Positions 33,276-41,988 of a stretch of 64,000 bases of DNA are shown in pieces. The stretch is from NCBI RefSeq assembly GCF_031453555.1, contig NZ_JAVIZM010000001.1:3479001-3543000 (forward strand), written 5' to 3'. This DNA comes from Bacillus sp. SLBN-46 (GTDB lineage: Bacteria > Bacillota > Bacilli > Bacillales > Cytobacillaceae). A program made the position numbers and the translations under genes. Under the pieces are notes generated by a model. The model had not been told where the DNA came from. It did not search any database and saw only the letters and a list, made by a program, of their open reading frames with translations. How positions within the stretch are numbered: the first letter of the stretch is position 1; every line of letters starts with the position of its first letter.

Positions 33276-34417
33276 TTGATTCCCTCCTCACGCAGTACTT
33301 TTTCGATAATCTCTGCCATAACCGCTTTTTTATCACTAGTAAAATCAGACGTAGTTATCTCAGAGTAAAATTGTTCAAATAACTCAAGCTCTGACTTTTT
33401 CTCGCTTCGGATTGCGCTGAACGACTGCTTTTTTTTCAAATCAGTTATGTCTATTTTTCTTTCAAGATGTAGAACATTAGGGTACACTTGGCGCAATTTA
33501 TTGATCGGGTCTATTAGTGCCCCTTCGTCAAGTAGAGTAACTTTCAAATAATCATGGACCAGTTCTTTTTCATAAAAATGGGGGTCGAGCAATTGTTCCA
33601 AATGGCCTTCTAGCTCACGCATATCGTGCCTTGGTGTAAGCGAGCGGTAACGATGGGTAAAATTCCCCTTCTCATCCATTTCGATGATTGAGATGGACTT
33701 TCTCTGTTTGGCTTCTGAAAAAGAATATTTTAATAGGGAACCCGAATATTTCACTTTACTGTGGTTGATGGCATCAGGACTGTGCAAATGGCCTAGAGCT
33801 GTATAAGAGAATGGTTCGAACAATTCAGCACCCACACACCCAGAACCACCAACAGATAATACTCGCTCGGAATCAGAGGTTTGCCCCCCCAGGACAAAGG
33901 CATGTCCTACCAAAACGTTCGGTTCATTTGGATTTAATGATTCTTCCATTTTGCCGATAAGTGCTTTCATGGCCTCTTGATGGGAGTGGATCGTCTCGTC
34001 TTCAAGAAGCTGGCGGACAACCCCCGGCTCTGCATAAGGAACAAGATAGAAGTTCACTCCATTAATGTGTACAGGCTTAAAGCTGTTTGTTAATTTACCA
34101 GACAAATAGAATTGGCTGTGTTTATACCAAGAGCTGCCGAACGACAGACGCTCTGCACTGTCGTGGTTACCAGCAATTGCAACCACAGGCGTCTTCAACT
34201 CTACATTAATCTTAAAAAGAATCTCATCCAGTAACTCTACTGCATCCGTCGGAGGCACGGATCGGTCATATAAATCTCCTGCAATGACAACCGCATCTGG
34301 CTTCTCTTCGGCTACAATAGCCACAAATTGTTCCAATGCCTCGCGTTGATTTTCTGTCATATATACACCGTGAACTAATTTGCCCAAATGCCAATCCGCG
34401 GTATGGATAAATTTCAT
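33272..34417 (-). CDS. sbcD: Nuclease SbcCD subunit D (Mre11-like)
   Basis: A 381-residue metallophosphoesterase nuclease. Motifs are FIHTADWHLGK (metal ligands D and H), VIAGDLYDRSVPP, AIAGNHDSAERL and, further on, LVGHAFVLGG and TALGHLHSP. The C-terminal part binds the SbcC ATPase. ATG 34417 has GGGGTGA correctly spaced; the longest frame (34438) adds seven unlikely residues. It is followed at once by sbcC. Confidence 0.96.
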   Translation of the reverse strand: MKFIHTADWHLGKLVHGVYMTENQREALEQFVAIVAEEKPDAVVIAGDLYDRSVPPTDAVELLDEILFKINVELKTPVVAIAGNHDSAERLSFGSSWYKHSQFYLSGKLTNSFKPVHINGVNFYLVPYAEPGVVRQLLEDETIHSHQEAMKALIGKMEESLNPNEPNVLVGHAFVLGGQTSDSERVLSVGGSGCVGAELFEPFSYTALGHLHSPDAINHSKVKYSGSLLKYSFSEAKQRKSISIIEMDEKGNFTHRYRSLTPRHDMRELEGHLEQLLDPHFYEKELVHDYLKVTLLDEGALIDPINKLRQVYPNVLHLERKIDITDLKKKQSFSAIRSEKKSELELFEQFYSEITTSDFTSDKKAVMAEIIEKVLREEGIK

Positions 34418-34547
34418 CTGAATCACCCCAATTTTCATTTAATTGCACATTTACGAATACTACCATTATAGCAAAATACCAATAACAATGAGGCTGGAAA
34501 TCATTATCGAAGTGGGTAAATTAAGGAGTTTAAAAGAGGAATGAAAA

Positions 34548-34575
34548 ACAGCCCGGAACAATGTCCGGGCTGTTA
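34548..34575 (-). terminator. Terminator of the cold-shock gene
   Basis: AACAGCCCGGA pairs with TCCGGGCTGTT; on the minus strand TTTTC follows. It lies about 20 bp past the csp stop. Confidence 0.9.
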
Positions 34576-34594
34576 TAGTTTGTTTTAGTTAGAA

Positions 34595-34795
34595 TTACTT
34601 CTTAGTTACGTTTGCAGCTTGTGGTCCACGAGCTCCTTCAACAACTTCGAAAGAAACTTCTTGACCTTCTTCTAAAGTTTTGAAACCTTCTGTTTGGATT
34701 GCAGAATAGTGAACGAATACGTCGTTTCCATCTTCTGCTTCGATGAATCCAAAACCTTTTTCTGAGTTAAACCATTTTACTTTACCGTTTTTCAT
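34595..34795 (-). CDS. CspA-family cold-shock protein
   Basis: A 66-residue single-stranded nucleic acid chaperone. RNP1 ([10 protein letters not shown]) and RNP2 (DVFVHYSAI) are both present in the five-strand OB fold; start [14 protein letters not shown] is typical. ATG 34795 follows TAGGAGG. The leader appears long (about 150 nt from the predicted promoter), as in other cold-shock genes whose leader controls translation with temperature. It is most similar in length and sequence to CspB/C/D of Bacillus; I cannot say which. Confidence 0.96.
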   Translation of the reverse strand: MKNGKVKWFNSEKGFGFIEAEDGNDVFVHYSAIQTEGFKTLEEGQEVSFEVVEGARGPQAANVTKK

Positions 34796-34949
34796 GTGAA
34801 AAAATCCTCCTATTGGCTAACAAAAGCCATGTGTAAAATTCACCAAATTACAACGTGATAGCTTTACTTATTTTTCTCATCCAAACATCGGTTAAAACTT
34901 TGAATAAGCTAGTAATTTATAAATCTAATCTCGTGCAACGGCTGATTAA

Positions 34950-34979
34950 AATTTACCATGAGATTAGCTCAACTGTCAA
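34950..34979 (-). promoter_or_regulatory. Promoter of the cold-shock gene
   Basis: On the minus strand TTGACA (34979-34974), 18-bp spacer, TAAATT (34955-34950). It predicts a leader of about 150 nt. The inverted repeat CTAATCTCgTG (34925-34935) / CATGAGATTAG (34957-34967) flanks the -10 and start site. Beyond this the 350-bp gap to 35149 shows no gene. Confidence 0.55.
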
Positions 34980-35149
34980 TGAAGGAGATGGCGACACAAA
35001 CCTCCACAATTCTACATTTCTAGCGGGTTTCTCGTCAAATTTCATAGGTTAAAGGACCCTTTTAGCGTGTCTACTTTCGAACAATCTGTCACTTTTTGTA
35101 GGAAAATAATAGTTTATTTTTAGCATTAAAATATTTAACTCAAATTCTA

Positions 35150-36961
35150 TTACTTTTCAATGCTACTATTTTGAGACTCACCTGTAAAAACAATATTTCT
35201 GTCGATTTTTCCTACCCTGCACTTTACACCTTTAATGATATCCTTCACTAATAATTCCAGGCCGATGTAGGTTAAGGAAGGGAAATCAGCAAACAGCTTT
35301 TTCACCTCCCACTTTAGTTCATTTTTTCCACAGATGCTGTGACGATTGATTTGGTCTACTTCTTCTTTAATTTTCTCCATTTCCTGCTTTTGTTTTGATT
35401 TGGGCAGAAGAATGATCCTATCCAAGCGCTGGAGGAATTCCAATGATTTATCTATTTTAACAGCTACCTCATCATGGACATCTTTTGTAATCAGGTTGTT
35501 TTTATATTTAAAGTCATTTAGCTTTAAAGCCGAATCATAGGTGGCTCTGACGATTTCCGCTCTTGTCATACTGTTTGTTTCATAACTCAGCATATTTTTC
35601 CACGAAGGCTGTCTCATTGCCTCCCGGAAGTCTTCGAGCTTATGACAGAATTTCTTATACCCATACTTTTCTGGATGTTCAAAAGCAGGACTTCCAGGAT
35701 CAAGAAAGGGTGAGAGCGGAGCAACAAAATATGAAATACGTTGATTTCCGTCACATTTTTTGTGAATTTTTTCACAAAAATCTACATTTCTCATTGCACT
35801 TTCATAATCTTGATTCGGTATCCCCGTCATAAAGAATAAATCAATTTTGGCACAATTGTGTTTTAAGGCCCCTTGAAGCATTTCAATGACCTTTTCATTT
35901 GAACATGGAAGCTTCCCATTATACTTTCGAATATCCTCGTCTGCTGATTCAAGTGTTAATTCAATACTGTATTTTGGAATGGATTTATGGAGTTGTTTAA
36001 AGAACTCTTCGTCCGCAAAATTAAATAATTCGAACACAATTTCATTCTTCACTTTCATTTTTTCTAACCCGGCAAGGAATTCCTCAACGTACTCTTTTCC
36101 TCCCTGCCTAATATCATTTAACAGGAAAATGGGAGCACGTGTAAATCGTTGAATAAATACTATGTCCTCAAGCATTTTTTTAGGCGATCTCATCACCAGT
36201 TTTTTTCGATTACAGTTTAGCTCATAGGCATCCTTCGAGCCACCGCAAATCAAACAATTATAGGTACATCCTTTTGACGTTAAGATGGCTGTATTCGGAT
36301 ACTGTAGCCACCCTTTATAAGGCAATGGATCAAGTAGATTAAAATATTTAAATACGGACCGAATGATGTATCGATAGCCTGGAAAATCGAATTCATCTAA
36401 ACTATCAGGAACATAGGTCATATCGTTATAGTGATAGTCTGTTCCCTTTTTCCATGTAAGATTAGGAATATTAAAAAAACTGTCCGTTTCCTTTCCCTCT
36501 AGTTTATTTAGGAGCAATAGAATTAATTTTTCCGTTGTATCGCCGCGCAAAACAAAATCAATAAACGGATATTGGATGAGTTCTTTGTGAAAATAAGTAC
36601 TGGAAAGTCCGCCGAACATGACTGGGGTATCTGGGTGGTATTTTTTGATGATTTTTGCAAGTTCTATACTTCCATGAGCATGTGGAAGCCAATGGAGGTC
36701 AATGCCAAAAGCCTTTGTTTTTATTTTCCTGATTTTCTTTTCTACATCAAACTTAGGGTTTAATAACATACGATTGGCGATATTAATGATTTTTACTTTT
36801 AGTCCATACCGCTCAAGAAAATCTCCGATGCTTGTTAAGCCTATCGGGTACATCTCAAATACGGGAGAAGAAGGAACGACATCGCTAATTGGACCTGTAA
36901 ATAGCATCTCCTTTCGAAAATCATATACCGTTGGGGGATGCAGCAATACCAAGTCATACAT
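35150..36961 (-). CDS. Cobalamin-binding-domain radical SAM protein
   Basis: A 603-residue enzyme. Residues 1-160 form a B12-binding-like Rossmann domain (YPIGLTSIGDFLERYGLKVK, FGGLSSTYFHKELI) without an obvious DxHxxG base-off motif. At about residue 235 the radical SAM cluster motif reads TSKGCTYNCLICGGSKD (CxxxCxxC), followed by a TIM-barrel and a C-terminal helical region. It resembles the TIGR04190-type group of B12/radical SAM proteins. Such enzymes often methylate unactivated carbons or act in cofactor synthesis. ATG 36961 follows TAGGAAGGTG. It is monocistronic, so its partner and substrate are unknown. Confidence 0.8.
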   Translation of the reverse strand: MYDLVLLHPPTVYDFRKEMLFTGPISDVVPSSPVFEMYPIGLTSIGDFLERYGLKVKIINIANRMLLNPKFDVEKKIRKIKTKAFGIDLHWLPHAHGSIELAKIIKKYHPDTPVMFGGLSSTYFHKELIQYPFIDFVLRGDTTEKLILLLLNKLEGKETDSFFNIPNLTWKKGTDYHYNDMTYVPDSLDEFDFPGYRYIIRSVFKYFNLLDPLPYKGWLQYPNTAILTSKGCTYNCLICGGSKDAYELNCNRKKLVMRSPKKMLEDIVFIQRFTRAPIFLLNDIRQGGKEYVEEFLAGLEKMKVKNEIVFELFNFADEEFFKQLHKSIPKYSIELTLESADEDIRKYNGKLPCSNEKVIEMLQGALKHNCAKIDLFFMTGIPNQDYESAMRNVDFCEKIHKKCDGNQRISYFVAPLSPFLDPGSPAFEHPEKYGYKKFCHKLEDFREAMRQPSWKNMLSYETNSMTRAEIVRATYDSALKLNDFKYKNNLITKDVHDEVAVKIDKSLEFLQRLDRIILLPKSKQKQEMEKIKEEVDQINRHSICGKNELKWEVKKLFADFPSLTYIGLELLVKDIIKGVKCRVGKIDRNIVFTGESQNSSIEK

Positions 36962-37065
36962 CTTTGAATCACCTTCCTAAAATGACTTTATTTGGCTACA
37001 TCTTAATAGTAATCTTATTTTTGTAAAAAACAGGTATAAATTATTACAAAATAGAGATTTTTTCC

Positions 37066-37097
37066 ATAAAAAAACCGAAGAAAATTAATTCTTCGGT
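37066..37097 (-). terminator. Terminator after the arsR-type gene
   Basis: On the minus strand ACCGAAGAA-N5-TTCTTCGGT is followed by TTTTTTT. The gene's stop codon lies inside the hairpin loop. Confidence 0.88.
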
Positions 37098-37441
37098 GTT
37101 GCAGCGGCTTCTTCGTCTACTTCTTTAAATTTATCCAGGATCGTAATAGTATCAACGAGATGGTTATTGAAAATCTGCCTGGCAACAGCTAGCAATTCAA
37201 TAATCATTGGATCCTTAAGTGTGTAAATTACCTTATTTCCTTCCTTCGTACCCGTCACAATATTTTTAGCTCGTAGGATGGTCAATTGTTGAGAAACAGC
37301 CGAACCTTCACTTCCAACGAGTGTTTGAATTTCGTTTACACTTTTATCCCCTTCTGATAAGAGCTCTAAAATACGGATTCTCAAAGGGTGTGCTAATGCT
37401 TTGAAGAATTCCGCCTTAAATTGCTGCATTTCAAGATTCAA
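37085..37441 (-). CDS. ArsR-family transcriptional repressor
   Basis: A 118-residue winged-helix regulator: FKALAHPLRIRILELLSEGD, then the recognition helix region SEGSAVSQQLTILRAKNIVT and the wing GTKEGNKVIYTL. It has no cysteine at all, so the classical CxC metal site is missing and it must sense something else. TTG 37441 is used because AGGAG is 8 nt before it; the GTG at 37450 overlaps that site. It follows the SulP gene by about 20 bp in one operon. The TTGAAT-N8-ATTCAA site over the operon promoter is its probable operator. Confidence 0.88.
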   Translation of the reverse strand: MNLEMQQFKAEFFKALAHPLRIRILELLSEGDKSVNEIQTLVGSEGSAVSQQLTILRAKNIVTGTKEGNKVIYTLKDPMIIELLAVARQIFNNHLVDTITILDKFKEVDEEAAATPKN

Positions 37442-37462
37442 TTTGGTCACTCCTATGCTTTT

Positions 37463-39211
37463 TTAGAAGGTAGCAGTCAGTTTCTTCCTACCGCCTTCCA
37501 CCGTCTCAACGGCTGATAGCTTTTTACATTCTCTGAAGGCAAAATGCTTGCAGCCTAGACATTTATTTTTGTTTATATGCTCTAATGCATATTGTATAGC
37601 CTCTCCTGTATGATTGAAGAAGTGGTCTTCCCCGATTGTTTGATATAAACCTGTCTTTTTCAACACATTTTCTGGCTGAGGATTTAAACCCGATATCATA
37701 ACTATACCATTTTTCGAAAAATGGTGAACAATACTAGACAAATTTGCTTCTCCAGTTGTATCTATTAAAGGTACTTTACTCATTCGGAGTAGTAGAATTT
37801 TTGGGCGATAGTTAATTGTGCTCATAATTGTTTTTTCAAAAGTGTCAGCAGCACCGAAAAATAATGGTCCTTCCACATTAAAAATACTAATTTGCGGGCA
37901 ATCATGTGTATCTGAGACCATTCCTGTTTCTACCTTTTCATGTTTATGTTCTCTATTCGGCAATGCTTTTGCCGTAACCATCACATCGCTCATTCTCTTC
38001 GCAAATAGAAGGGCAGACATCACTAATCCTACTTCAACAGCTGTCGTTAAGTTAACAAAAACCGTTAGTAAAAAGGTGACTGCTAGAACGATTGAATCGG
38101 TCGATTTTGTTTTTAAAATATGTGAGAAGACTTTTCTCTCGCTCATGTTCCAAGCAACTACCATCAAAATAGGCGCCATGCTTGCCAAAGGAATATAGGA
38201 TGCAAATGGTGCGAAAAATAGTAAAACAAGTAATACGACGATCCCATGAATAATTCCTGATAACGGAGAAATCGCTCCATTTTTTATGTTCGTAGCTGTA
38301 CGCGCAATAGCGCCAGTAGCTGGAATCCCACCAAATAAAGGTGTAATCATATTAGCTATTCCCTGCCCTATTAACTCTTTGTTGCTGTTATGACGACTAT
38401 TGGTCATTCCATCTGCTACCACTGCCGATAATAAAGATTCAATGCCACCCAGCATTGCAATGACAAATGCCGGCTTTAAAAGCTTCATAATCATATCCAA
38501 ATCAATGCTTGGAATTTGGATTTGCGGCAATGTACTTGGTATTTGACCATAGGCAGTTCCAATCGTGGCCACCTCACTTGGAAAAAAAAGAGTGGCAACC
38601 AATGTGGAGACCATTAAACCAATGAGCGGACCTGGAACCTTAGGTGCAATTCTTGGTGTAAGGATCACAGTAAGCAAGCAAATAGCTGCTGTTAGAATAC
38701 TAAAAAAGTTCAACGTATTTAGATGTACAACCAGTTCGTTAATGTTCTCTATAAACTCCTCATGCTTTTTTATTCCCTCTAAACCTAGAAAACTTGCAAT
38801 CTGCCCTGTGAAAATGGTAACCGCAATACCTGCCGTAAATCCAATCGTTACCGGTCTAGGAATATATTTAATCAATGAACCCAGTCTAAAAACACCCATT
38901 AGAAGTAGGATAACTCCGGCCATGAACCCTGCTATTAGCAGATTTTCATAACCATAGGTCATCACTACTCCAAATAAAATAGGAATAAAAGCCCCCGTTG
39001 GACCACCTATTTGGTATTTGGATCCGCCAAATAAGGAGATAAGAATCCCGGCTACTACGGTCGTATAGATTCCATACTCTGGCTTCACCCCTGAAGCAAT
39101 GGCAAATGCCATTCCGAGTGGAATAGCGATTACCCCAACAATCAATCCTGACAGGAGATCCTTTGGTACATTCCTCAAGGAATAATCATGGAATCTTTTA
39201 TCAATAAACAT
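37463..39211 (-). CDS. SulP-family anion transporter with STAS domain
   Basis: A 582-residue transporter with about 10-14 helices in the 7+7 inverted repeat (LRNVPKDLLSGLIVGVIAIP opens it), a GGIPATGAIARTATNIKNGA segment typical of SulP, and a STAS domain at about residues 440-545 (LRMSKVPLIDTTGEANLSS). After STAS comes a short Cys-bearing tail, CLGCKHFAFRECKKL, that could bind metal. It imports sulfate, bicarbonate or another anion. ATG 39211 follows AGAAGGG with 6-nt spacing. It shares an operon with an ArsR-type repressor, an unusual pairing for a sulfate permease. Confidence 0.88.
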   Translation of the reverse strand: MFIDKRFHDYSLRNVPKDLLSGLIVGVIAIPLGMAFAIASGVKPEYGIYTTVVAGILISLFGGSKYQIGGPTGAFIPILFGVVMTYGYENLLIAGFMAGVILLLMGVFRLGSLIKYIPRPVTIGFTAGIAVTIFTGQIASFLGLEGIKKHEEFIENINELVVHLNTLNFFSILTAAICLLTVILTPRIAPKVPGPLIGLMVSTLVATLFFPSEVATIGTAYGQIPSTLPQIQIPSIDLDMIMKLLKPAFVIAMLGGIESLLSAVVADGMTNSRHNSNKELIGQGIANMITPLFGGIPATGAIARTATNIKNGAISPLSGIIHGIVVLLVLLFFAPFASYIPLASMAPILMVVAWNMSERKVFSHILKTKSTDSIVLAVTFLLTVFVNLTTAVEVGLVMSALLFAKRMSDVMVTAKALPNREHKHEKVETGMVSDTHDCPQISIFNVEGPLFFGAADTFEKTIMSTINYRPKILLLRMSKVPLIDTTGEANLSSIVHHFSKNGIVMISGLNPQPENVLKKTGLYQTIGEDHFFNHTGEAIQYALEHINKNKCLGCKHFAFRECKKLSAVETVEGGRKKLTATF

Positions 39212-39251
39212 ATTAACCCTTCTCATCTAATAAAATTGTATATCTGATTAT

Positions 39252-39283
39252 TTGAATATAGAATAATTCAACATTCTTATCAA
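39252..39283 (-). promoter_or_regulatory. Promoter and ArsR-type operator of the SulP operon
   Basis: On the minus strand TTGATA (39283-39278), 17-bp spacer, TATATT (39260-39255). An inverted repeat TTGAAT-N8-ATTCAA (39252-39271) covers the -10 and part of the spacer, the position of an ArsR-family repressor site. Confidence 0.6.
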
Positions 39284-39328
39284 GCATTTTCTATAAAAGT
39301 AATGGAAATTTTTTTCTTTGAATGTCTC

Positions 39329-39357
39329 TTGTTTACTAAATGTATTCGTGTTACAAT
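39329..39357 (+). promoter_or_regulatory. Promoter of the unassigned short transcript
   Basis: TTGTTT (39329-39334), 17-bp spacer, TACAAT (39352-39357). It is directed at the structured stretch that ends in the terminator at 39445. Confidence 0.55.
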
Positions 39358-39362
39358 AGCAA

Positions 39363-39477
39363 AGCGATGAGCTGAGTTGTGTAAGTCGAGAAACATTCCT
39401 TATGGAGCGCACTATGTGGAGTGTGGTTTTTCGCCTCAATACGCAAAAAGACGTCTGTTTCGGCAGACGTCTTTTTT
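39363..39477 (+). ncRNA. Candidate small structured RNA or riboswitch-like leader
   Basis: Between a good promoter and a strong terminator lie about 80 nt with no open frame but several possible pairings: an outer GCG...GAG with CTC...CGC (near 39364-39371 and 39435-39444), a hairpin ATTCC-TTAT-GGAG (about 39397-39409) and CACT/AGTG (about 39412-39428). The transcript would be about 115 nt. It may be a free sRNA, or an attenuating leader for the TIGR00266 gene that starts 100 bp further on. I do not recognise a known riboswitch class in it. Confidence 0.5.
39445..39477 (+). terminator. Strong terminator ending the short transcript
   Basis: AAAAAGACGTCTG pairs with CAGACGTCTTTTT around TTTCGG. 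T-runs are present on both strands, so it could also act on the minus strand. Confidence 0.92.
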
Positions 39478-39577
39478 ATTTGTCCTTTAAAGTCCTCCCC
39501 CTAAAATTAGCACTTTTTTCCTAATTTTTTTATAATAAATATGGGCTTATATTTTTATGAAAATTGGAGGGATACCG

Positions 39578-40369
39578 GTGAATAACCATGAAATTGATTT
39601 TAAGATTTATGGAGATGATATGCAGTTTGTCGAGGTAGAGCTTGATCCTCAGGAAACAGTTGTTGCCGAAGCTGGAAGCTTTATGATGATGGAAGATGAT
39701 ATACATATGGAAACGATTTTTGGAGACGGATCCAGCAATAATGGTAGCGGTCTGATGGGTAAACTTTTCAGTGCAGGTAAGCGCGTCCTAACAGGAGAAA
39801 GCTTGTTCATGACCACCTTTACCAATACCGGCATGGGCAAGAAGCGTGTATCGTTTGCTTCCCCTTACCCAGGAAAAATCATTCCTATGGATTTAAGTCA
39901 GTTTGGCGGGAAAATCATCTGTCAAAAGGATGCCTTCTTAGCTGCTGCAAAAGGTGTTCAAGTTGGTATCGAATTCCAACGTAAATTGGGTGTCGGCTTT
40001 TTTGGCGGCGAAGGCTTTATTATGCAAAAACTCGAAGGCGACGGCATGGCATTTGTTCACGCGGGTGGAACAATTATTAAAAAGGACCTAATTCCAGGCC
40101 AATCATTAAGAGTAGATACAGGCTGTTTAGTGGCTTTAACGAGCGATGTTAATTACGAAATTGAATTTGTAAAAGGTGTGAAAACGGCCCTGTTCGGCGG
40201 TGAAGGCTTATTCTTCGCCACATTACGCGGTCCTGGATCTGTTTGGATCCAATCGCTACCATTTAGCAGGCTAGCAAGCCGCGTATTTGCCGCAGCTCCT
40301 TCTCGCGGTGGTTCGAAGGATGAAGGTAGTATCGCAAGAGGAATTTTTGATATGTTTAATGGTGACTAA
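39578..40369 (+). CDS. AIM24/TIGR00266-family protein
   Basis: A 263-residue beta-rich protein of the AIM24 family. It has an N-terminal [20 protein letters not shown], then [33 protein letters not shown] and [10 protein letters not shown], the conserved pseudo-repeat of the family. The GTG start at 39578 follows GGAGGG with 6-nt spacing; an in-frame ATG at 39557 has no site. A TATAAT at 39531-39536 may give it its own promoter downstream of the terminator at 39445. Bacterial members have no firmly established role. Confidence 0.9.
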   Translation: MNNHEIDFKIYGDDMQFVEVELDPQETVVAEAGSFMMMEDDIHMETIFGDGSSNNGSGLMGKLFSAGKRVLTGESLFMTTFTNTGMGKKRVSFASPYPGKIIPMDLSQFGGKIICQKDAFLAAAKGVQVGIEFQRKLGVGFFGGEGFIMQKLEGDGMAFVHAGGTIIKKDLIPGQSLRVDTGCLVALTSDVNYEIEFVKGVKTALFGGEGLFFATLRGPGSVWIQSLPFSRLASRVFAAAPSRGGSKDEGSIARGIFDMFNGD

Positions 40370-40397
40370 TATATATTCCAGATGACTCCCATATATA

Positions 40398-40434
40398 AAG
40401 CAAAAAACCAGGCCGAGGCCCGGTTTTTTGCTTT
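40398..40434. terminator. Bidirectional terminator between TIGR00266 and DUF4173 genes
   Basis: AAAGCAAAAAACC pairs with GGTTTTTTGCTTT around a GC-rich loop that can itself pair (GGCC/GGCC). U-tracts exist in both directions. Confidence 0.88.
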
Positions 40435-40456
40435 ATATTATCATTTCCTCAGTTCT

Positions 40457-41917
40457 CTATTCCAAATCTAATTTTTTCAGTTTACTAAAAGCTTGCTCTC
40501 TTTTTAAATTATAGGATTGCCACGGTAGGTTAGTGGTGAGTGCTTCCCTCTTTCTATCCAGCAAGATGTTTCGTAAGCCAGGTATATCAGGATTTTCCTC
40601 ATAAAGGGTGATTAATCCTGCCACCCCCGTGTATGATAACTGATTGAGATAATTAATATCAATTTTTCCACTTGTTTCAAAGCGGTTCATGTTTTCTTTT
40701 ATTACGATTTTATCTAGGTCAATTACCGCTATTACTGTGTAATAAATCATGGATGAAATAAAATAAAAGTGAAATAATGAAAGTTTTTCCACCCATATTT
40801 TCACCAAGGAATAGGCAAAAATAATGACCAGAAAAATCATAAACGAATGGACAAGCACTCTGGTAAAAGTAAAGCCATACGCTTCCTCATACATGCCTAA
40901 CCGTAGAAATGCTGAACTTAGCATCACTGAGCTTGAAAGAACAAGGATGGTAAGCAATACTTGCGTAAATCGCTTAATAAAAGAATTCGTCCGCTGAACA
41001 AACGTGATGACAATAATAGTAATTGATAAATTGATTAATGTGACAAATAAAAGTTCAAAAAAGCCTTTTCTTGCATACTCCGCGTAAGTGTAGTTCTCTT
41101 GTAGAGTGCCACTGAAGAAGTATTTAAACTGAACCAGCGTAAATAAAATATAAACAATATTTATGAGGACAAGTACTGTAATTGAAATAATTCCGTCCAT
41201 TTGAAACTTCACCGTATTGTCTTGTTGTTTAAGCACCCTTATCTGCTTGATTAGCAGCACTTGCATAAAGCCAAAGAAACCAAATGTGTAGATAAGGATG
41301 ACGATTAAACGAAACACCCCTTCTGCGTCAAACACATTGAACCAATCCGGAATCCCACCAATGATTCGTTCAAACTGCGTATCAGCAGACATGAGTAATC
41401 TTAATACAACCATTAAGACAGGTATTGAGATGACAACCCCGATTAATATTTTTTTCCATACTAACCACTTGTCGCCACCCACACCATGTTTTAGTCCTTC
41501 TCCTAAAACTGAACTGAATTTTAAGTTATATTTAACCATATCAAGGAGCCTTGAAAATATTAGAGTGATAAATGCAGGCTGGTTCCATTTGAAATTTTTA
41601 GGGCTTGATATTAATACTAAATGAGAAATAACCAATCCTGGTATAACAACGATATTCAACGTCTTGAAAAGCTGGTTATCATTGAGTAAATAACTGGCTG
41701 ATAGAAGCCAAATACAACAAACAATCAAGTATCCTAATCGCTGATGTGAAAAAGGAAAGCTGCGATATTTCCAAAAGAAGACGAAGTAGAAAGACATAAT
41801 GAATACAATATAGGAGATACCTATTTCACCACGGAAAAAAGCTTCTTCGGCTACGATCCCGAGCAATAAACATAACAATAAAAACAACCAATCTGTTTTT
41901 CCAATCTTGATTTCCAT
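40457..41917 (-). CDS. DUF4173 polytopic membrane protein
   Basis: A 486-residue membrane protein with about twelve hydrophobic segments. The YTYAEYARKGFFELL motif near residue 280 is the hallmark of DUF4173, a family without known function. The soluble C-terminus (about 65 residues, LYEENPDIPGLRNILLDRK) is charged. ATG 41917 follows AAAGAGGGATG. It lies 70 bp after the HAAS-domain gene in the same direction and may be the last gene of a padR-HAAS-DUF4173 unit; no terminator was seen between them. Confidence 0.8.
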   Translation of the reverse strand: MEIKIGKTDWLFLLLCLLLGIVAEEAFFRGEIGISYIVFIMSFYFVFFWKYRSFPFSHQRLGYLIVCCIWLLSASYLLNDNQLFKTLNIVVIPGLVISHLVLISSPKNFKWNQPAFITLIFSRLLDMVKYNLKFSSVLGEGLKHGVGGDKWLVWKKILIGVVISIPVLMVVLRLLMSADTQFERIIGGIPDWFNVFDAEGVFRLIVILIYTFGFFGFMQVLLIKQIRVLKQQDNTVKFQMDGIISITVLVLINIVYILFTLVQFKYFFSGTLQENYTYAEYARKGFFELLFVTLINLSITIIVITFVQRTNSFIKRFTQVLLTILVLSSSVMLSSAFLRLGMYEEAYGFTFTRVLVHSFMIFLVIIFAYSLVKIWVEKLSLFHFYFISSMIYYTVIAVIDLDKIVIKENMNRFETSGKIDINYLNQLSYTGVAGLITLYEENPDIPGLRNILLDRKREALTTNLPWQSYNLKREQAFSKLKKLDLE

Positions 41918-41988
41918 ATAGCATCCCTCTTTTTATATAGATTTTCTATATATATAGTTTTACTAGGTATATAAGCAAAAAAAACTGC

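Noticed and set aside
37085..37441. Considered the ArsR protein as an arsenic or cadmium sensor
   Set aside because: There is no cysteine in the protein and no ars or cad gene nearby.
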